Made by a program: the position numbers and the translations under genes | Shown: piece after piece, positions 16,115-27,005 of the stretch | Position numbering within the stretch: position 1 is the first letter of the stretch | Layout of the letters: each line of letters begins with the position of its first letter | Notes under the pieces: model-generated | Told to the model about the DNA's origin: nothing | Database searches by the model: none | Seen by the model: only the letters and a program-made list of their open reading frames with translations | Assembly: GCF_003121585.1 (NCBI RefSeq) | Contig: NZ_QEOO01000034.1 | Span: 1-64,000 of the forward strand | From: Nocardioides speluncae | Lineage (GTDB): Bacteria; Actinomycetota; Actinomycetes; Propionibacteriales; Nocardioidaceae | DNA length: 64,000 nucleotides | Direction: 5' to 3'

Positions 16115-16918
16115 ATGTCCACACCAGCCGTCGACTACATCCGGTTCGCCGTCCTCGGTGACTCCGCGTCCTACGGCGTCGGCGACCCGACCCCGCAGGG
16201 ATGGCGGGGTTGGGCACGGATCCTGGCCGAGGCGATCGCGGTCGAGCATCACGTCTCCTTCTGCAACCTGGCGGTCCCCGGAGCAGTTGTCGCCGACGTA
16301 CGGCGGGGGCAGCTCTCCGAAGCACTCGCCCATCGGCCTGTCGTCGCCTCTCTGGTCGTCGGCCTCAACGACGTCCTGCGGTCCAACTGGGACCCCGAGC
16401 AGATCCGCGCCGACCTGCTGCACTGCGCCGGTGAGCTGGCGCGGCAAGGCGCGGTGGTGATGACGGTCCGGTTCCACGACCACACGCGAGTGCTCGGCGT
16501 GCCGGGCATCCTGGCCCGACCCCTTCGTCGACGGATCGCGGTCCTGAACGAGATCTACGACGAGGTGCACGAGCAGTACGGCACTCTGCGGCTCGATCTC
16601 GCGTCGGACGCGGCCATCTGCTCGCGGGAGCTGTGGGCCTTCGACCGGCTTCACCCCTCCGAGCTGGGGCACCGTTGGCTCGCCCATCGGATCGGCATGC
16701 TCCTGAACTCCGAAGGACTCGCCTTTTCAGCACCATCGCTGCGTTGCACCAGCACCCCACCGGGTCCCCGGGACAAGGTCCGCACCTTGCTGACCGATGT
16801 CGCTCCCTGGCTCGGACGCCGGCTCCGCGGCGTGGCGCCCTGCGTTGCCCGAGAAGGCCTGCGCCGAACCGCTATACGATGGTCATTCCACCGTCGACCG
16901 GAACCGTCTGTCCGGTGA
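16115..16918 (+). CDS. SGNH/GDSL-type hydrolase
   Basis: Esterase/lipase-like protein of 267 residues without a signal peptide. Block I is FAVLGDSASYG with the nucleophile Ser, the block III-like GLND is present (VVGLNDVLR), and block V is DRLHPSELG with the catalytic Asp and His. A basic C-terminal extension after about residue 210 is of unknown use. Its final 47 bp overlap the 3' end of the convergent SDR gene. It may hydrolyse an ester substrate of the island pathway, but that is inference. Confidence 0.85.
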   Translation: MSTPAVDYIRFAVLGDSASYGVGDPTPQGWRGWARILAEAIAVEHHVSFCNLAVPGAVVADVRRGQLSEALAHRPVVASLVVGLNDVLRSNWDPEQIRADLLHCAGELARQGAVVMTVRFHDHTRVLGVPGILARPLRRRIAVLNEIYDEVHEQYGTLRLDLASDAAICSRELWAFDRLHPSELGHRWLAHRIGMLLNSEGLAFSAPSLRCTSTPPGPRDKVRTLLTDVAPWLGRRLRGVAPCVAREGLRRTAIRWSFHRRPEPSVR

Positions 16919-17657
16919 TGTAGCCGGCCGCGTCACTCGCCAGGAACACCACCGCGGCCGCGAGCTCGCGTGGGTCGCCCTTGCGGGCCATGGGGATGCG
17001 CGTCTGCTGCGCCTCGAGGTAGCCCGGCGGGTACTGGTCTGTCATCTCGCTGGCGAAGAAGCCAGGAGCGATGGCGTTGACCCGGATGCCCTTGCGGCCG
17101 GTCCACTGCTGCGCGAGGTCGCGGGTCATGCCGATGAGGCCGGCCTTCGATGAGGCATAGGCCGCTTGGGGCAGTCCGGCGGTTGTCAGGCCGAGCACCG
17201 ACGAGATGTTGATGATGCTGGACCCGGGTTGCATGACACGCCCGCAAGCCTGGGCCATCCAGTAGCAGCCGTTGAGGTTGACGTCGATGACCTGACGGAA
17301 CTGCTCGGGCGTCTCCCGGGTCGCGGGTACGGCGGTGCCGACGCCGGCGTTGTTGACGAGGACGTCGACGCCACCAAGCTCGCCCAGGGCACGAGTGACG
17401 AGGTTAGTGCACGACTCGGGGACGGCGACGTCGGTGGCCACAGCGATGACACGACGTCCGGCCTGCTCGACGACCCGTGCGGTCTCGGCGAGCTTGTCGA
17501 CTCGGCGGGCACCGAGCGCCACGTCGGCGCCGGCCTGGGCGAGAGCGACGGCGAACGCCACTCCGAGGCCGCTGGACGCCCCGGTGACAACGGCTACCTT
17601 CCCGTCGAGGCGGAACAGGTCGAGGATCGAGTTGTCGCTCACAGGTTCTCCGTTCAT
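16872..17657 (-). CDS. SDR family oxidoreductase (LvaD-like position)
   Basis: Classical NAD(P)-dependent short-chain dehydrogenase, 261 residues: TGASSGLG at about 26-33, NNAGV, catalytic Ser in NISSV, and YASSK with the Tyr and Lys. The C-terminal GQTVPVDGG is normal. It is the last gene of the 21-gene operon, 8 bp after the kinase-like gene. In the Pseudomonas putida lva operon an SDR reduces levulinyl-CoA to 4-hydroxyvaleryl-CoA, and this gene has the same company (CoA ligase, ACAD and APH kinase). Its substrate here is inferred from that company. Confidence 0.9.
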   Translation of the reverse strand: MNGEPVSDNSILDLFRLDGKVAVVTGASSGLGVAFAVALAQAGADVALGARRVDKLAETARVVEQAGRRVIAVATDVAVPESCTNLVTRALGELGGVDVLVNNAGVGTAVPATRETPEQFRQVIDVNLNGCYWMAQACGRVMQPGSSIINISSVLGLTTAGLPQAAYASSKAGLIGMTRDLAQQWTGRKGIRVNAIAPGFFASEMTDQYPPGYLEAQQTRIPMARKGDPRELAAAVVFLASDAAGYITGQTVPVDGGMTIV

Positions 17658-17665
17658 GTCCCGGC

Positions 17666-18687
17666 TCAGGACCGGGCCGCGATCTGGTGGGCGATCTCTA
17701 GGAACTGCGGCACCGACTCCCCCGCCGTGTCGAACCCCGCGCCGCTGCCGGATCCCGCGCGGCGCCGGTGGTCGATCCCGGCGGCGATGACGGCGACCTT
17801 GAAACAGGCCAGGGCTCGGTGAAAGCTCCAGTGCTCGAGGTCGTGACCGCTGGCCACGGCGTACTGCTCGGCAAGGCTATCCGGTTCCGGCAGACGGTTG
17901 CTGGTCCAGGCGCTGGGCGCGCCCATGATGAGGTCGAACGCCGGCTCGCGGTAGGCACACATCATCGCGACGTCAGCCACCGGGTCTCCGATGGTGGACA
18001 GCTCCCAGTCCACGACGGCGGCGACGCGGGTCGCAGTGCCCGATCCCGCGATGATGGTGTTGTCGATGCGGTAGTCACCGTGAACGATCGACGTACGGCG
18101 CTGTGACGGCAAGTCTCGCTCCAGTACGCACACCACCTCGTTCGCCAGCCCCTCGAGCTCAGGCGGCCCGACGATCTCCCACTGGCTCTTCCAGCGCCGG
18201 GCCTGGCGCGCGGCGTACCGGTCGGGACGGCCGAACTCCTCGAGCCCCACCGCGGCGTGGTCTACATCGTGCAGCGCGACGAGCGCAGCGATCATCCGGT
18301 CGACCACAACGGCAAGGGTGGCGTCGTCGAGGGGGACCAGGTCCGCCTGCGTGCGCAGCGTCGCGCCGTCGACGAAGCCGCTGACGGTGAACGGCACGCC
18401 GAGCAGGTCGTCGTCCTCATGGAGCAAGATCGCCTCGGCGACGGGTACCGGCGTGCCGGCGAGCGCGGATGTCACCCGGTGCTCGCGGACCACGTCGTGG
18501 GCCGACGGCGTCCGCCCGGTGCGCGGTGGGGTCCGCAGTACCCATCGCTTCTGTCCGTCCGTGATGACGTACGTCAGGTTCGACCGCCCGCCGGAGAGCA
18601 CGGTCGCGCCGAGCTCGCGGGCGGGCGGCGCACCCTCGAGGGCCATCGCGTCGGCGATCCCGGCGAGCTTTTCGGGCGTGAGGTCGG

Positions 18688-18691
<4 letters not shown>
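17666..18691 (-). CDS. APH-type phosphotransferase linked to acyl-CoA dehydrogenase (LvaA/ACAD10-like)
   Basis: Kinase-fold protein of 341 residues with IVHGDYRIDNTII (catalytic loop) and AAVVDWELSTIGDPVADVA (metal-binding Asp), typical of the APH branch that partners acyl-CoA dehydrogenases. In lva-type and ACAD10/11-type pathways this kinase phosphorylates the 4-hydroxyl of an acyl-CoA, and the ACAD partner then removes the phosphate. The ATG at 18691 overlaps the ACAD stop by 4 bp. The LvaB helper protein known from Pseudomonas is not seen. It is not expected to be an antibiotic-resistance gene. Confidence 0.82.
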
Positions 18692-19859
<1,168 letters not shown>

Positions 19860-19860
<1 letters not shown>

Positions 19861-21392
19861 CAATTGACCTGCCTCTCGCGGTTCTGCCAGTACGGCGCGC
19901 GCAGCTTGAACTTCTGCAGCTTCCCGGTCGCCGTGCGCGCAAGCTCGTCCCGGACCTCGACCGACGTCGGCGCCTTGTAGCCGGCCAGTCGTGCCTTGCA
20001 CCAGGCGATCAGCTCCGCCTCGTCCGCCTCGGCGCCGTCGGCGAGCACGACCAAGGCTTTGATGGTCTCGCCCCACCTCTCGTCGGGGACCCCGATGACG
20101 GCGACCTCGGCAACCGCGGGGTGGGAGAACAAGGCATCCTCGACCTCGATTGAGGAGACGTTCTCACCGCCGGTGATGATGACGTCCTTCTTCCGGTCGC
20201 TGATCGTCAGGTATCCGTCGTCGCCTATCGTTCCGCCGTCGCCGGTGTGGAACCACCCGTCCGCCAACGCGGCTTCGGTTTCGTCCGGACGCTCCCAGTA
20301 CCCCCGGAGGACCGCGTTGGATCGGGCCAGCACCTCGCCATCGGAACTCACCTCGATTCGTACGCCGAGAGCGGGGGCACCCGCCCGCGACAGCTTCACT
20401 GCCCGCTCCTCGGGAGCGAGGTCGTCCCACTCGGCCCGCGACCGGTTGAACGTCAGCAGCGGCGAGGTCTCGGTGAGCCCGTAGAGCTGGATGAATTCCC
20501 ACCCGAGCTCCTCCTCCACTCGAGCGATCGTCCTGGTCGGTGGCGGGGCACCTGCGACGATCACCCGGACCCGGTCCCGGCCCGGGATCTCACCGTCCCA
20601 GGACCGGGCCGCCTCGAGCACGGAGGCGATGACCGCCGGCGCGGCACACAGGTAGGTGACGCCGTGCTGCTCGATGCGGCGCAGGATCTCAGTTCCGTCC
20701 ACCTTGCGCAGCAGGACCTGGCGCACACCGAGCCCAGCCGCGGCGAACGGCATTCCCCACCCGTTGACGTGGAACAGCGGCAGGGTGTGGAGGTAGACGT
20801 CGCGATCGGTGACTCCCGCGTGGAGAGCGAAGGTCACGGCGTTCACCCACAGGTTGCGGTGAGTGAGTTCGACCCCCTTCGGTCGAGCGGTCGTTCCCGA
20901 GGTGTAATTGACGGTTGCCACGGCGCACTCGTCCGGCTCCCAGGCATTGGGTTCGACGCCCTCCGCGGCGTAGAGATCGTCGTCGTCCCCGAGCACGAAC
21001 TTGAACTCCACGTCGACTCCGGCGACTGCGTCGACGAGGTCGGGATCGACGAGGAGCACCCGTGCACCACTGTGCTCGACGATGTAGGCGATCTCGGCCG
21101 GGGACAGCCTGAAGTTGACGGGCACCAAGACCCTTCCGGACCCGGCGACGCCGTAGAAGCCGGTCAGCAACCGCGCGCTGTTCTGGGAGACGATCGCGAC
21201 TCGCTCGCCGGCGCCGACGCCGAGTTCGTCCAGCTTCGCGGCCTGGCGGCGGGCGAGGTCCGCGACCTCGCGATAGGTGAGATCACCCAAGCTTGGCGCG
21301 GGCTGGTTCGGCTCGTCGACGACACCCGTGCGGTCGCCGTACACCTGCTCGGCGCGGTAGAGGAAGTCCACGACACTGAACGGGAAATTCAC
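19860..21392 (-). CDS. AMP-binding acyl-CoA synthetase (LvaE-like position)
   Basis: Adenylate-forming ligase of 510 residues that should activate a carboxylic acid to its CoA thioester. Visible motifs are YTSGTTARPKGVELTHRN (P-loop), YGLTETSP, GWFHTGDGGTIGDDGYL, and the C-terminal lysine motif near TGKLQKFKLR. It starts the terminal CoA-linked block of the operon, 61 bp after the binding-protein gene, the largest gap in the operon. The acid substrate is unknown; by analogy with lva it could be a 4-oxo or 4-hydroxy acid. Confidence 0.9.
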
Positions 21393-21453
21393 GATCGGCT
21401 CTCTTTCGTGAGGTTGGCGTGGTGGTGCCCGGTCGCAGCCGGCCTACGGGGCG

Positions 21454-22653
21454 CTACTCGAGGCCCCAAGCAGCGAGGTAGGCGGCTTCGAAGTCGACAG
21501 GGCCGTCGAACCGTCCGCCCTTCTCCGGCAGGTTCCGGTCTCCGTCGAAGGCCTGCACGCCGATCCCTGAGGGGAAGCCCGCGCCATTGGGGACCTCGCC
21601 TGCGAGGAGCCGGTTCATCGCGTCGAGCGAAGCCCAGGCTTCCCAGCGGACGGGGTAGCCCGAGCCGGCGTCCACGCCGCGGTCCGCGGCGATCAGCTCG
21701 ACGAGCGCGGAGCTGCCTTCCCCGCCCATGACGAAGATGTCGTCGTTGCGCCCGCTCGCCATCACCGCCGGTGCCGCGTTGAGCACCACGGCGTCGTAGA
21801 TCCCGTAGACCGCGTTGGCCTCCGGATGACGCGCGATGGCTTGAGCCACCTTGTCCTGGAGCGGGGGGCCGAAGTCGGCGCCGGTGATCTCTACCGTCTC
21901 CACCACCTCGCAGTCGGAGCAGTGCTCGGCCAGCGCGTCCTCGAAGCCTCGATCCGTCGCGAGCGTGCTCTGGTAGTCGGTCTGCTTGATCTTGATGACG
22001 CTCGCACTTCCGCCGGTCCCCTCGATCATGGCGAGGGCCTGGTTGCGCGCGTAGGCGGCCTGGAGGAACTCCAGGTAGGTCAGCCGTTTGCCGTCCTCGA
22101 CGGGGTCGTCGTAGGTGACCACGGCGTCGAACAGTCCCTGGTCCCCGGTGTCTTCGATGGTCCCGTCCTTGGCGACCGACTGGTCGCAGTCGACGGACTC
22201 GAACGCCACGATCGGGATGCCGGCGTCGACGACGTCTTCAAATCCCGCCTTCACCAGCGCGCAGTCGATGGTGAAGACGATGACGCCGTCAGCCTGGTCC
22301 GCCACGGCCTGGCGGAGTCCGCTGACCATGGTGTCGGTGTTGAACTGTCCGTCGAACAGCGTCAGGTCCCAGCCCATCTGCTCGGCTGCATCGACGAGGT
22401 ATCCGTCCTGGCTGAAGTCGGTGATCTGTGCCGAGCTCGTGATGAACCAGATGTTCTGGTCGGGAGCGGGGTCCGGCGACTCGTCAGGGGGCGTGCCGAA
22501 GCTTCCTTCATAGGCGGTGTCGACGGCCTCCTTCGCCCCGGAGTCGAGCCCTGCGGCAGAACCGTCGGAGCCTTCTGTCGCGCCGCACGCGCTCATCCCG
22601 AGAGCGGTGGCACCCGCCGCGATCAGTGCGACGGCCTTGGTGTGAATCCTCAT
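21454..22653 (-). CDS. Substrate-binding lipoprotein of a sugar-type ABC transporter
   Basis: Exported binding protein of 399 residues in the ribose-binding (type I periplasmic) class. The signal ends in a lipobox (GMSACGATEG), then a ligand-binding fold with FNTDTMVSGLRQAVADQADGVIVF, GIPIVAFESVD and IYDAVVLNAAPAVMASG. The permease and ATPase that should accept it are encoded 19 kb away at 41649-44284, in their own operon. Placing the binder among the catabolic genes argues that the transporter carries the substrate of this pathway. The ligand need not be a sugar. Confidence 0.88.
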   Translation of the reverse strand: MRIHTKAVALIAAGATALGMSACGATEGSDGSAAGLDSGAKEAVDTAYEGSFGTPPDESPDPAPDQNIWFITSSAQITDFSQDGYLVDAAEQMGWDLTLFDGQFNTDTMVSGLRQAVADQADGVIVFTIDCALVKAGFEDVVDAGIPIVAFESVDCDQSVAKDGTIEDTGDQGLFDAVVTYDDPVEDGKRLTYLEFLQAAYARNQALAMIEGTGGSASVIKIKQTDYQSTLATDRGFEDALAEHCSDCEVVETVEITGADFGPPLQDKVAQAIARHPEANAVYGIYDAVVLNAAPAVMASGRNDDIFVMGGEGSSALVELIAADRGVDAGSGYPVRWEAWASLDAMNRLLAGEVPNGAGFPSGIGVQAFDGDRNLPEKGGRFDGPVDFEAAYLAAWGLE

Positions 22654-22663
22654 TTGTGTCTCC

Positions 22664-24115
22664 TCATACCCTCTCGGAACTCCGCGGAGTTGCCTGTTGT
22701 GTGACTTGCTCTGGTGCGTCCCAGAGTCCTTGGTTGAGCACGCTGGACGGGTCGACGTGGTCTCGGAGTGACCGGACGAACGAGCGGTAGGCGGGGGACC
22801 ATGCGTCGGCTAGCAGCCGGCTGACCTCGCCCTGGTGGGGCTCGGACCATCCGCCGCGCGCGGCAACGAGCGCGTAGCCTTCGCGGGTCACCCGTCGGGC
22901 GGCCGCGCGGGCTCCTGCGACCGTTGGGTTGTAGGGCAGCGTGATGGCGAACCACATCGCGTGCCGGCCGTAGGGGCTCATGAACACGACGGGTTCGATG
23001 CCGAGGTCGGCGAGGATTTCGGTGACGCGTCGATCGACCAGCTCCCGCAGCTCCGCGAATGACGTCGCGAAGGTGCGGTTGTCGAAGACCCCGGCGATCG
23101 CCCCTCGGTCGACGTCCATGAACTGGTCGGCCCAGGCAGGATCGAGAGCAGCGATCGCCCGTGCTGAGGCAAGCAGCTTTGCGTTTCCGGGGCGGCCCTC
23201 GTGCCTTTCGACAGCTCGCTGGACTACACCGACGTGGTGCGCCAGCAGTTGGTTAGTACTGGCTCTCGCGGTGTAGGTGAGAGACCAGTGGGGTCCGCGT
23301 ACGACGTAGAGGTTCGAGTAGGGCACCTCGTGCACGCGGCGCAGCTCCTCGATCGTCGCCAGTGCCTGGTCGAGCTCGTCGAACTCGAATCCGCCGGCGT
23401 GGACCATGGGCCGCGCGAGCGCAAGCGCGATGGTGGCGATCAGCTTGACGCCGAGCGCTCCTCCGTCGCCGATGAACAGCTGGGTGAGGCCGGGCCCGTC
23501 GGATGCGGGGATGGCCGAGACGTGACGATGGACGTTGGACCCGCCGGCGTTGGTGTCGAGCACGGTCCCGTTCGGGAGGGCTACCTGGATCCCCAGGACG
23601 AACTGTCCGCTGCCGCCCACCTCAGCGGTGTCGCCGGGGAATCCGCCGCCGCAGACTCCGCTGAGGACGCCCCCGAGCGTCGTGTGGGCGCGGGGTACGG
23701 CGACGGTGTGCACCTCGTATCCACGTTCGGCCACCGCGGCGTGGAGATCGGCCATGAGGATGCCGCACTCGACGGTGACGGTCATGGTCGCGTCGTCGAT
23801 CTCGAGGATTCGGGTCAGTGCGCGGGTGTCGAGCACGATCGGCGACGTTCCCGGCGCGGCGGGCGGACCGCCGAGCGAGAAGCCACCACCGCGGACGACG
23901 ACCGGAGCTCCGTGCTCGGACGCGATCCGGAGAACGGCGGTGACGTCGTCGGCCGAACGGGCGCGCACCACGACACCGGGGGCGAGGTCGTCGAAGGGCC
24001 CCTTCCCGGGGCGATATCCGTCCAGGACGCGCGGATCCGTGCTGACCGCATCCGCGCCCACGGCTGTCACGAGTGCGTCGGTGACGGTCGACTCCGTCGG
24101 CGCCGCTGTCGTCAC
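22664..24115 (-). CDS. FAD-dependent oxidase/dehydrogenase, VAO/PCMH superfamily
   Basis: Flavoprotein of 483 residues. The N-terminal FAD-binding domain has VVRGGGFSLGGPP and GVLSGVCGGGFPGD. The middle segment LTQLFIGDGGALGVKL matches the GlcD/4-cresol-dehydrogenase style, and the C-terminus ends VDPSSVLNQGLWD. The His of the common RGGGH motif is replaced by Phe, so covalent histidyl attachment at that place is unlikely. The substrate could be an alcohol, a phenol or a hydroxy acid. Its ATG overlaps the GMC stop by 4 bp. Confidence 0.82.
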   Translation of the reverse strand: MTTAAPTESTVTDALVTAVGADAVSTDPRVLDGYRPGKGPFDDLAPGVVVRARSADDVTAVLRIASEHGAPVVVRGGGFSLGGPPAAPGTSPIVLDTRALTRILEIDDATMTVTVECGILMADLHAAVAERGYEVHTVAVPRAHTTLGGVLSGVCGGGFPGDTAEVGGSGQFVLGIQVALPNGTVLDTNAGGSNVHRHVSAIPASDGPGLTQLFIGDGGALGVKLIATIALALARPMVHAGGFEFDELDQALATIEELRRVHEVPYSNLYVVRGPHWSLTYTARASTNQLLAHHVGVVQRAVERHEGRPGNAKLLASARAIAALDPAWADQFMDVDRGAIAGVFDNRTFATSFAELRELVDRRVTEILADLGIEPVVFMSPYGRHAMWFAITLPYNPTVAGARAAARRVTREGYALVAARGGWSEPHQGEVSRLLADAWSPAYRSFVRSLRDHVDPSSVLNQGLWDAPEQVTQQATPRSSERV

Positions 24116-25677
24116 GGCGTCACCGCCGCGAGTGCGAGCTCGGTCGTCGCGCGGTCCTGGACGATCAGCGTGGCTGCGTGCTCGGCGAGCATCATCACGG
24201 TGATCATCGGGTTGAACGTGGTGAGGACCGGGAACGCCGACGCGTCCACGACACGCAGCCCGTGGACCTCACGGACTCGCAGTCGTGAGTCGAGGACGGC
24301 GAGCGGGTCGTCGTCACCGCCCATCCGGCAGGTGCCCGCTGCGTGGCAGACGCTGCCGTGGGTGGCGTGGATCCGCTTGAAGAGCTCGTCGTCGGTCTGA
24401 AGGTGCGGACCGGGGAACACCTCGCGGACCACCCAGTCGGTCAGTGGAGCGGTCGCGGCGACCCGTCGTGCCATGCGAATCCCGGCGAGGATGGTGCGGC
24501 GATCGTGCCCGTCGGTGTCGCTGAAGTAGCGGAAGTCGACGATCGGCAGCTGATCAGGATCGGCCGATGCCAGCCGCACCGTGCCGCGGCTGCTCGGGCG
24601 GGCGACGTTCGGCGTGATCGCCAACGTGTGCTCGGGCAGCTCGGCGCCGTCGCCACGAGCGCCGGCATACGACTCGTCGGGGGCGAACCGGAAGAGGTGT
24701 GCCATGACCTGTGGCGCGATCGCATCGTCGTCGACGCGGGCGACGAAGGCGGCACCGTCCACCTCGGGAGGCCAGCCACCGTCCGCAGGGCGCTGGAGCT
24801 CCAGGACGACCAGGCTCTCGACGTGGTCCATGAGGTTTGCTCCGACGCCCGGCAAGTCGACCCGCGGGTCGATGCCCACCGCGGCGAGGTGCTCGGCGGG
24901 GCCGATGCCGGAGAGCATCAGCAGGCGGGGGGTGTCGATGGCGCCGCATGCCACGATCGTCTCGAGGCGGGCGCGGATCAGTGTCTCGGTGCGGTCGGCC
25001 CGCACGGCGCGGGCCCCGACCGCGCGGCGGTTCGCCAGCTCGATTGCTACGACGCGGCTCTCGAGGAGCGGGTGCAGGTTCGGCCGCGTCGCGAGGATGT
25101 CGTGGAGATAGGCGACCGAGGACGACGAACGACGACCCGTCTCGGGGTCGTAGCCCAGGTCCAGGTAGCCGGCACCCTCCCGGATGGTCTCGGACGGCCA
25201 TGCGTCGAGGACCGGGATCGAGAGTCCTTCGACCGCGGCAGCCAGCGCGTCGTCGAGGCACTGGTTGCGCTGTTCCTGGGTCGGGCGGGCGGCGCGGACG
25301 GCGAGCCGGTCTCGGTAGGCGGCGAAGTCGGCGTAGTCCCAGCCAGTGACCCCGAGCTCGGCCCAGGCTGCGAGGTCGGCGGGGATCGGTGGGAGCAGGC
25401 CCATGTTGTTGATGCTCGACGTGCCGCCGAGGATCCGGCCGCGCGCGAGCCGGTGGTCGGCGTTGCCGCCGGGCGACGGGACACACGGGTAGCTCAGGTC
25501 GTACTCGCCTCCCAACATCTCCGGGTAGCGGCAAAGCTGAAGGGCGCGGTCCTCGCGCTCGTCGCTGGGTCCCCACTCGACGAGGGCGACCGTGACGGCG
25601 GGGTCCTCCGACAGCCGCGCGGCGAGGATCGCGCCGGCGGTGCCACCGCCGACGATCACGTAGTCGTACAGGTCCAT
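24112..25677 (-). CDS. GMC family FAD oxidoreductase
   Basis: Choline-dehydrogenase-like flavoprotein of 521 residues that oxidises an alcohol to an aldehyde or ketone. The N-terminus YVIVGGGTAGAILAARLSE is the dinucleotide-binding fold and GRILGGTSSINNMG is GMC signature 1. The active-site region is CHAAGTCRMGG with its His, and the C-terminus has NPMITVMMLAE. The start at 25677 (MDLYDYVIVGGG) puts the nucleotide motif at its usual place. Confidence 0.92.
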   Translation of the reverse strand: MDLYDYVIVGGGTAGAILAARLSEDPAVTVALVEWGPSDEREDRALQLCRYPEMLGGEYDLSYPCVPSPGGNADHRLARGRILGGTSSINNMGLLPPIPADLAAWAELGVTGWDYADFAAYRDRLAVRAARPTQEQRNQCLDDALAAAVEGLSIPVLDAWPSETIREGAGYLDLGYDPETGRRSSSSVAYLHDILATRPNLHPLLESRVVAIELANRRAVGARAVRADRTETLIRARLETIVACGAIDTPRLLMLSGIGPAEHLAAVGIDPRVDLPGVGANLMDHVESLVVLELQRPADGGWPPEVDGAAFVARVDDDAIAPQVMAHLFRFAPDESYAGARGDGAELPEHTLAITPNVARPSSRGTVRLASADPDQLPIVDFRYFSDTDGHDRRTILAGIRMARRVAATAPLTDWVVREVFPGPHLQTDDELFKRIHATHGSVCHAAGTCRMGGDDDPLAVLDSRLRVREVHGLRVVDASAFPVLTTFNPMITVMMLAEHAATLIVQDRATTELALAAVTP

Positions 25678-25694
25678 CACGGAAACCTCGTCCT

Positions 25695-26102
25695 TCAGCG
25701 CAGCTGGATGATGCCGAGCGAGTCGAGGACGCTGGCCTTGTCCCAGGTGGTCCAGTCCTCGACGATGCGGTCGTCCTCGAACCGACTGATGGTCATGCCG
25801 CGTGCGGTGATCCGGCGGTTGGTCGGCGGGACGCCGTAGTAGGAACCCGTGTGGGTCCCTGTCGACTCCCATCGGAAGGCCACGCGGTCGCCCTGCTCCA
25901 CGGCGTCGAGGATCGTCATGGTGAGGTCGGGGAACGCGGCGTAGAGGTCCGCCACCACCGCGCGGTACTCGTTCTTGTTGAGCGTCGAGTCACCGGAGTG
26001 GCGCACGTAGTCGGGGCTGAACACGGCGTCGAACTCCGGACCGAAGCCGCTGGGGCCGCTGGCGTCGGCCCAGGCGCGGGCGAGAAGATCGGTGTGGGAC
26101 AT
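25695..26102 (-). CDS. SnoaL-like (NTF2-fold) protein
   Basis: Small cone-fold protein of 135 residues related to polyketide cyclases and ester cyclases (ITARGMTISRFEDDRIVEDW is typical). Members of this fold include cyclases, ketosteroid isomerases and limonene-epoxide hydrolase. The sequence does not settle which. It lies between the amidohydrolase and GMC genes. A second SnoaL-like gene occurs near the head of the operon. Confidence 0.82.
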   Translation of the reverse strand: MSHTDLLARAWADASGPSGFGPEFDAVFSPDYVRHSGDSTLNKNEYRAVVADLYAAFPDLTMTILDAVEQGDRVAFRWESTGTHTGSYYGVPPTNRRITARGMTISRFEDDRIVEDWTTWDKASVLDSLGIIQLR

Positions 26103-26135
26103 GGCGGGGCCTCTCTGTGGCTGCTCTGGGACTGG

Positions 26136-27005
26136 TCAGTGGTTGGCCGCGGGGTCGATCCCGAGCAGGCTGAAGGGCCGCTCGAAGAGGATCCCGTCGA
26201 TGACGGCGTCGGGCACGGTCGGGAGTCCGGGAAGCCGCTGGTTGAGGGTCAGCAGCTGGTCGCGGGCCTCGTCGGGCTGGAAGACCGGGAAGTCGGAGCC
26301 GAAGAGGATCTTGTCGGTGACGCGGTAGTCGGTCGCGTTCATCAGCATCGTGTGGAGCTGCCACGGCCGGTTCAGTCGCGCCGAGATGTCGGTGTAGACG
26401 TTCGGATGGCGCGCCATCAGCATGACCGTCTCGTTGGTCCACGGCTGGCCGCAGTGGCAGATGATGATCCGCATCCGCGGGAAGGCCGATGCCACCCTGT
26501 CGAGCAGGACCGGGTTCGCGTTCTCGATCGAGCACTTCGGGTGGAAGACCGACCCCTGGTGGAACAGCAGGAACATCTCCTGCTGGTCGGCCAGCTCGTA
26601 GATCGCCCACGCCTCGGCGCTGTGCGGATGGAAGTCCTGGTAGGGCGGCGACAGCTTCAGGCCTTGCAGCCCGAGCTCGAGACGCAGCCGTTTCAGCTCG
26701 GTGAGGGCGTCGGGGTCGTTGGGGTCCACGGATCCGACCCCCACCGCACGACCCGGATGACGGCGAACCTGCTCGGCGATGTAGTCGTTCGGGATGTCCA
26801 GCTCGAGGAACCTGCTGCACAGGCCGAGCACGATGAAGCCGTCCACACCGGACCTCCTCATCGCGAGGTCGTGGTCGTCATGACTTCCCTCGCCGGACCA
26901 GCAGCGGTGCGCCAGCTCCTGACCCGCGACGTCCAGCCCCCGTCCGAACTCCCCGAGGTGCTCGGGGAGCCACACGTGGGTGTGCCAGTCGATGAACGCG
27001 GTCAC
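26136..27005 (-). CDS. Amidohydrolase-2 family metal-dependent hydrolase or decarboxylase
   Basis: TIM-barrel protein of 289 residues. The metal site is seen as DWHTHVW (His-x-His), the barrel His in IICHCGQPW and the Asp in ILFGSDFP. Relatives include ACMSD-type and gamma-resorcylate-type decarboxylases as well as C-C or C-N hydrolases. The GTG at 27005 overlaps the stop of the MmsA-type gene (GTGA) and gives the normal N-terminus; the ATG further upstream lies inside that gene. It fits a ring-opened intermediate, by inference. Confidence 0.85.
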   Translation of the reverse strand: MTAFIDWHTHVWLPEHLGEFGRGLDVAGQELAHRCWSGEGSHDDHDLAMRRSGVDGFIVLGLCSRFLELDIPNDYIAEQVRRHPGRAVGVGSVDPNDPDALTELKRLRLELGLQGLKLSPPYQDFHPHSAEAWAIYELADQQEMFLLFHQGSVFHPKCSIENANPVLLDRVASAFPRMRIIICHCGQPWTNETVMLMARHPNVYTDISARLNRPWQLHTMLMNATDYRVTDKILFGSDFPVFQPDEARDQLLTLNQRLPGLPTVPDAVIDGILFERPFSLLGIDPAANH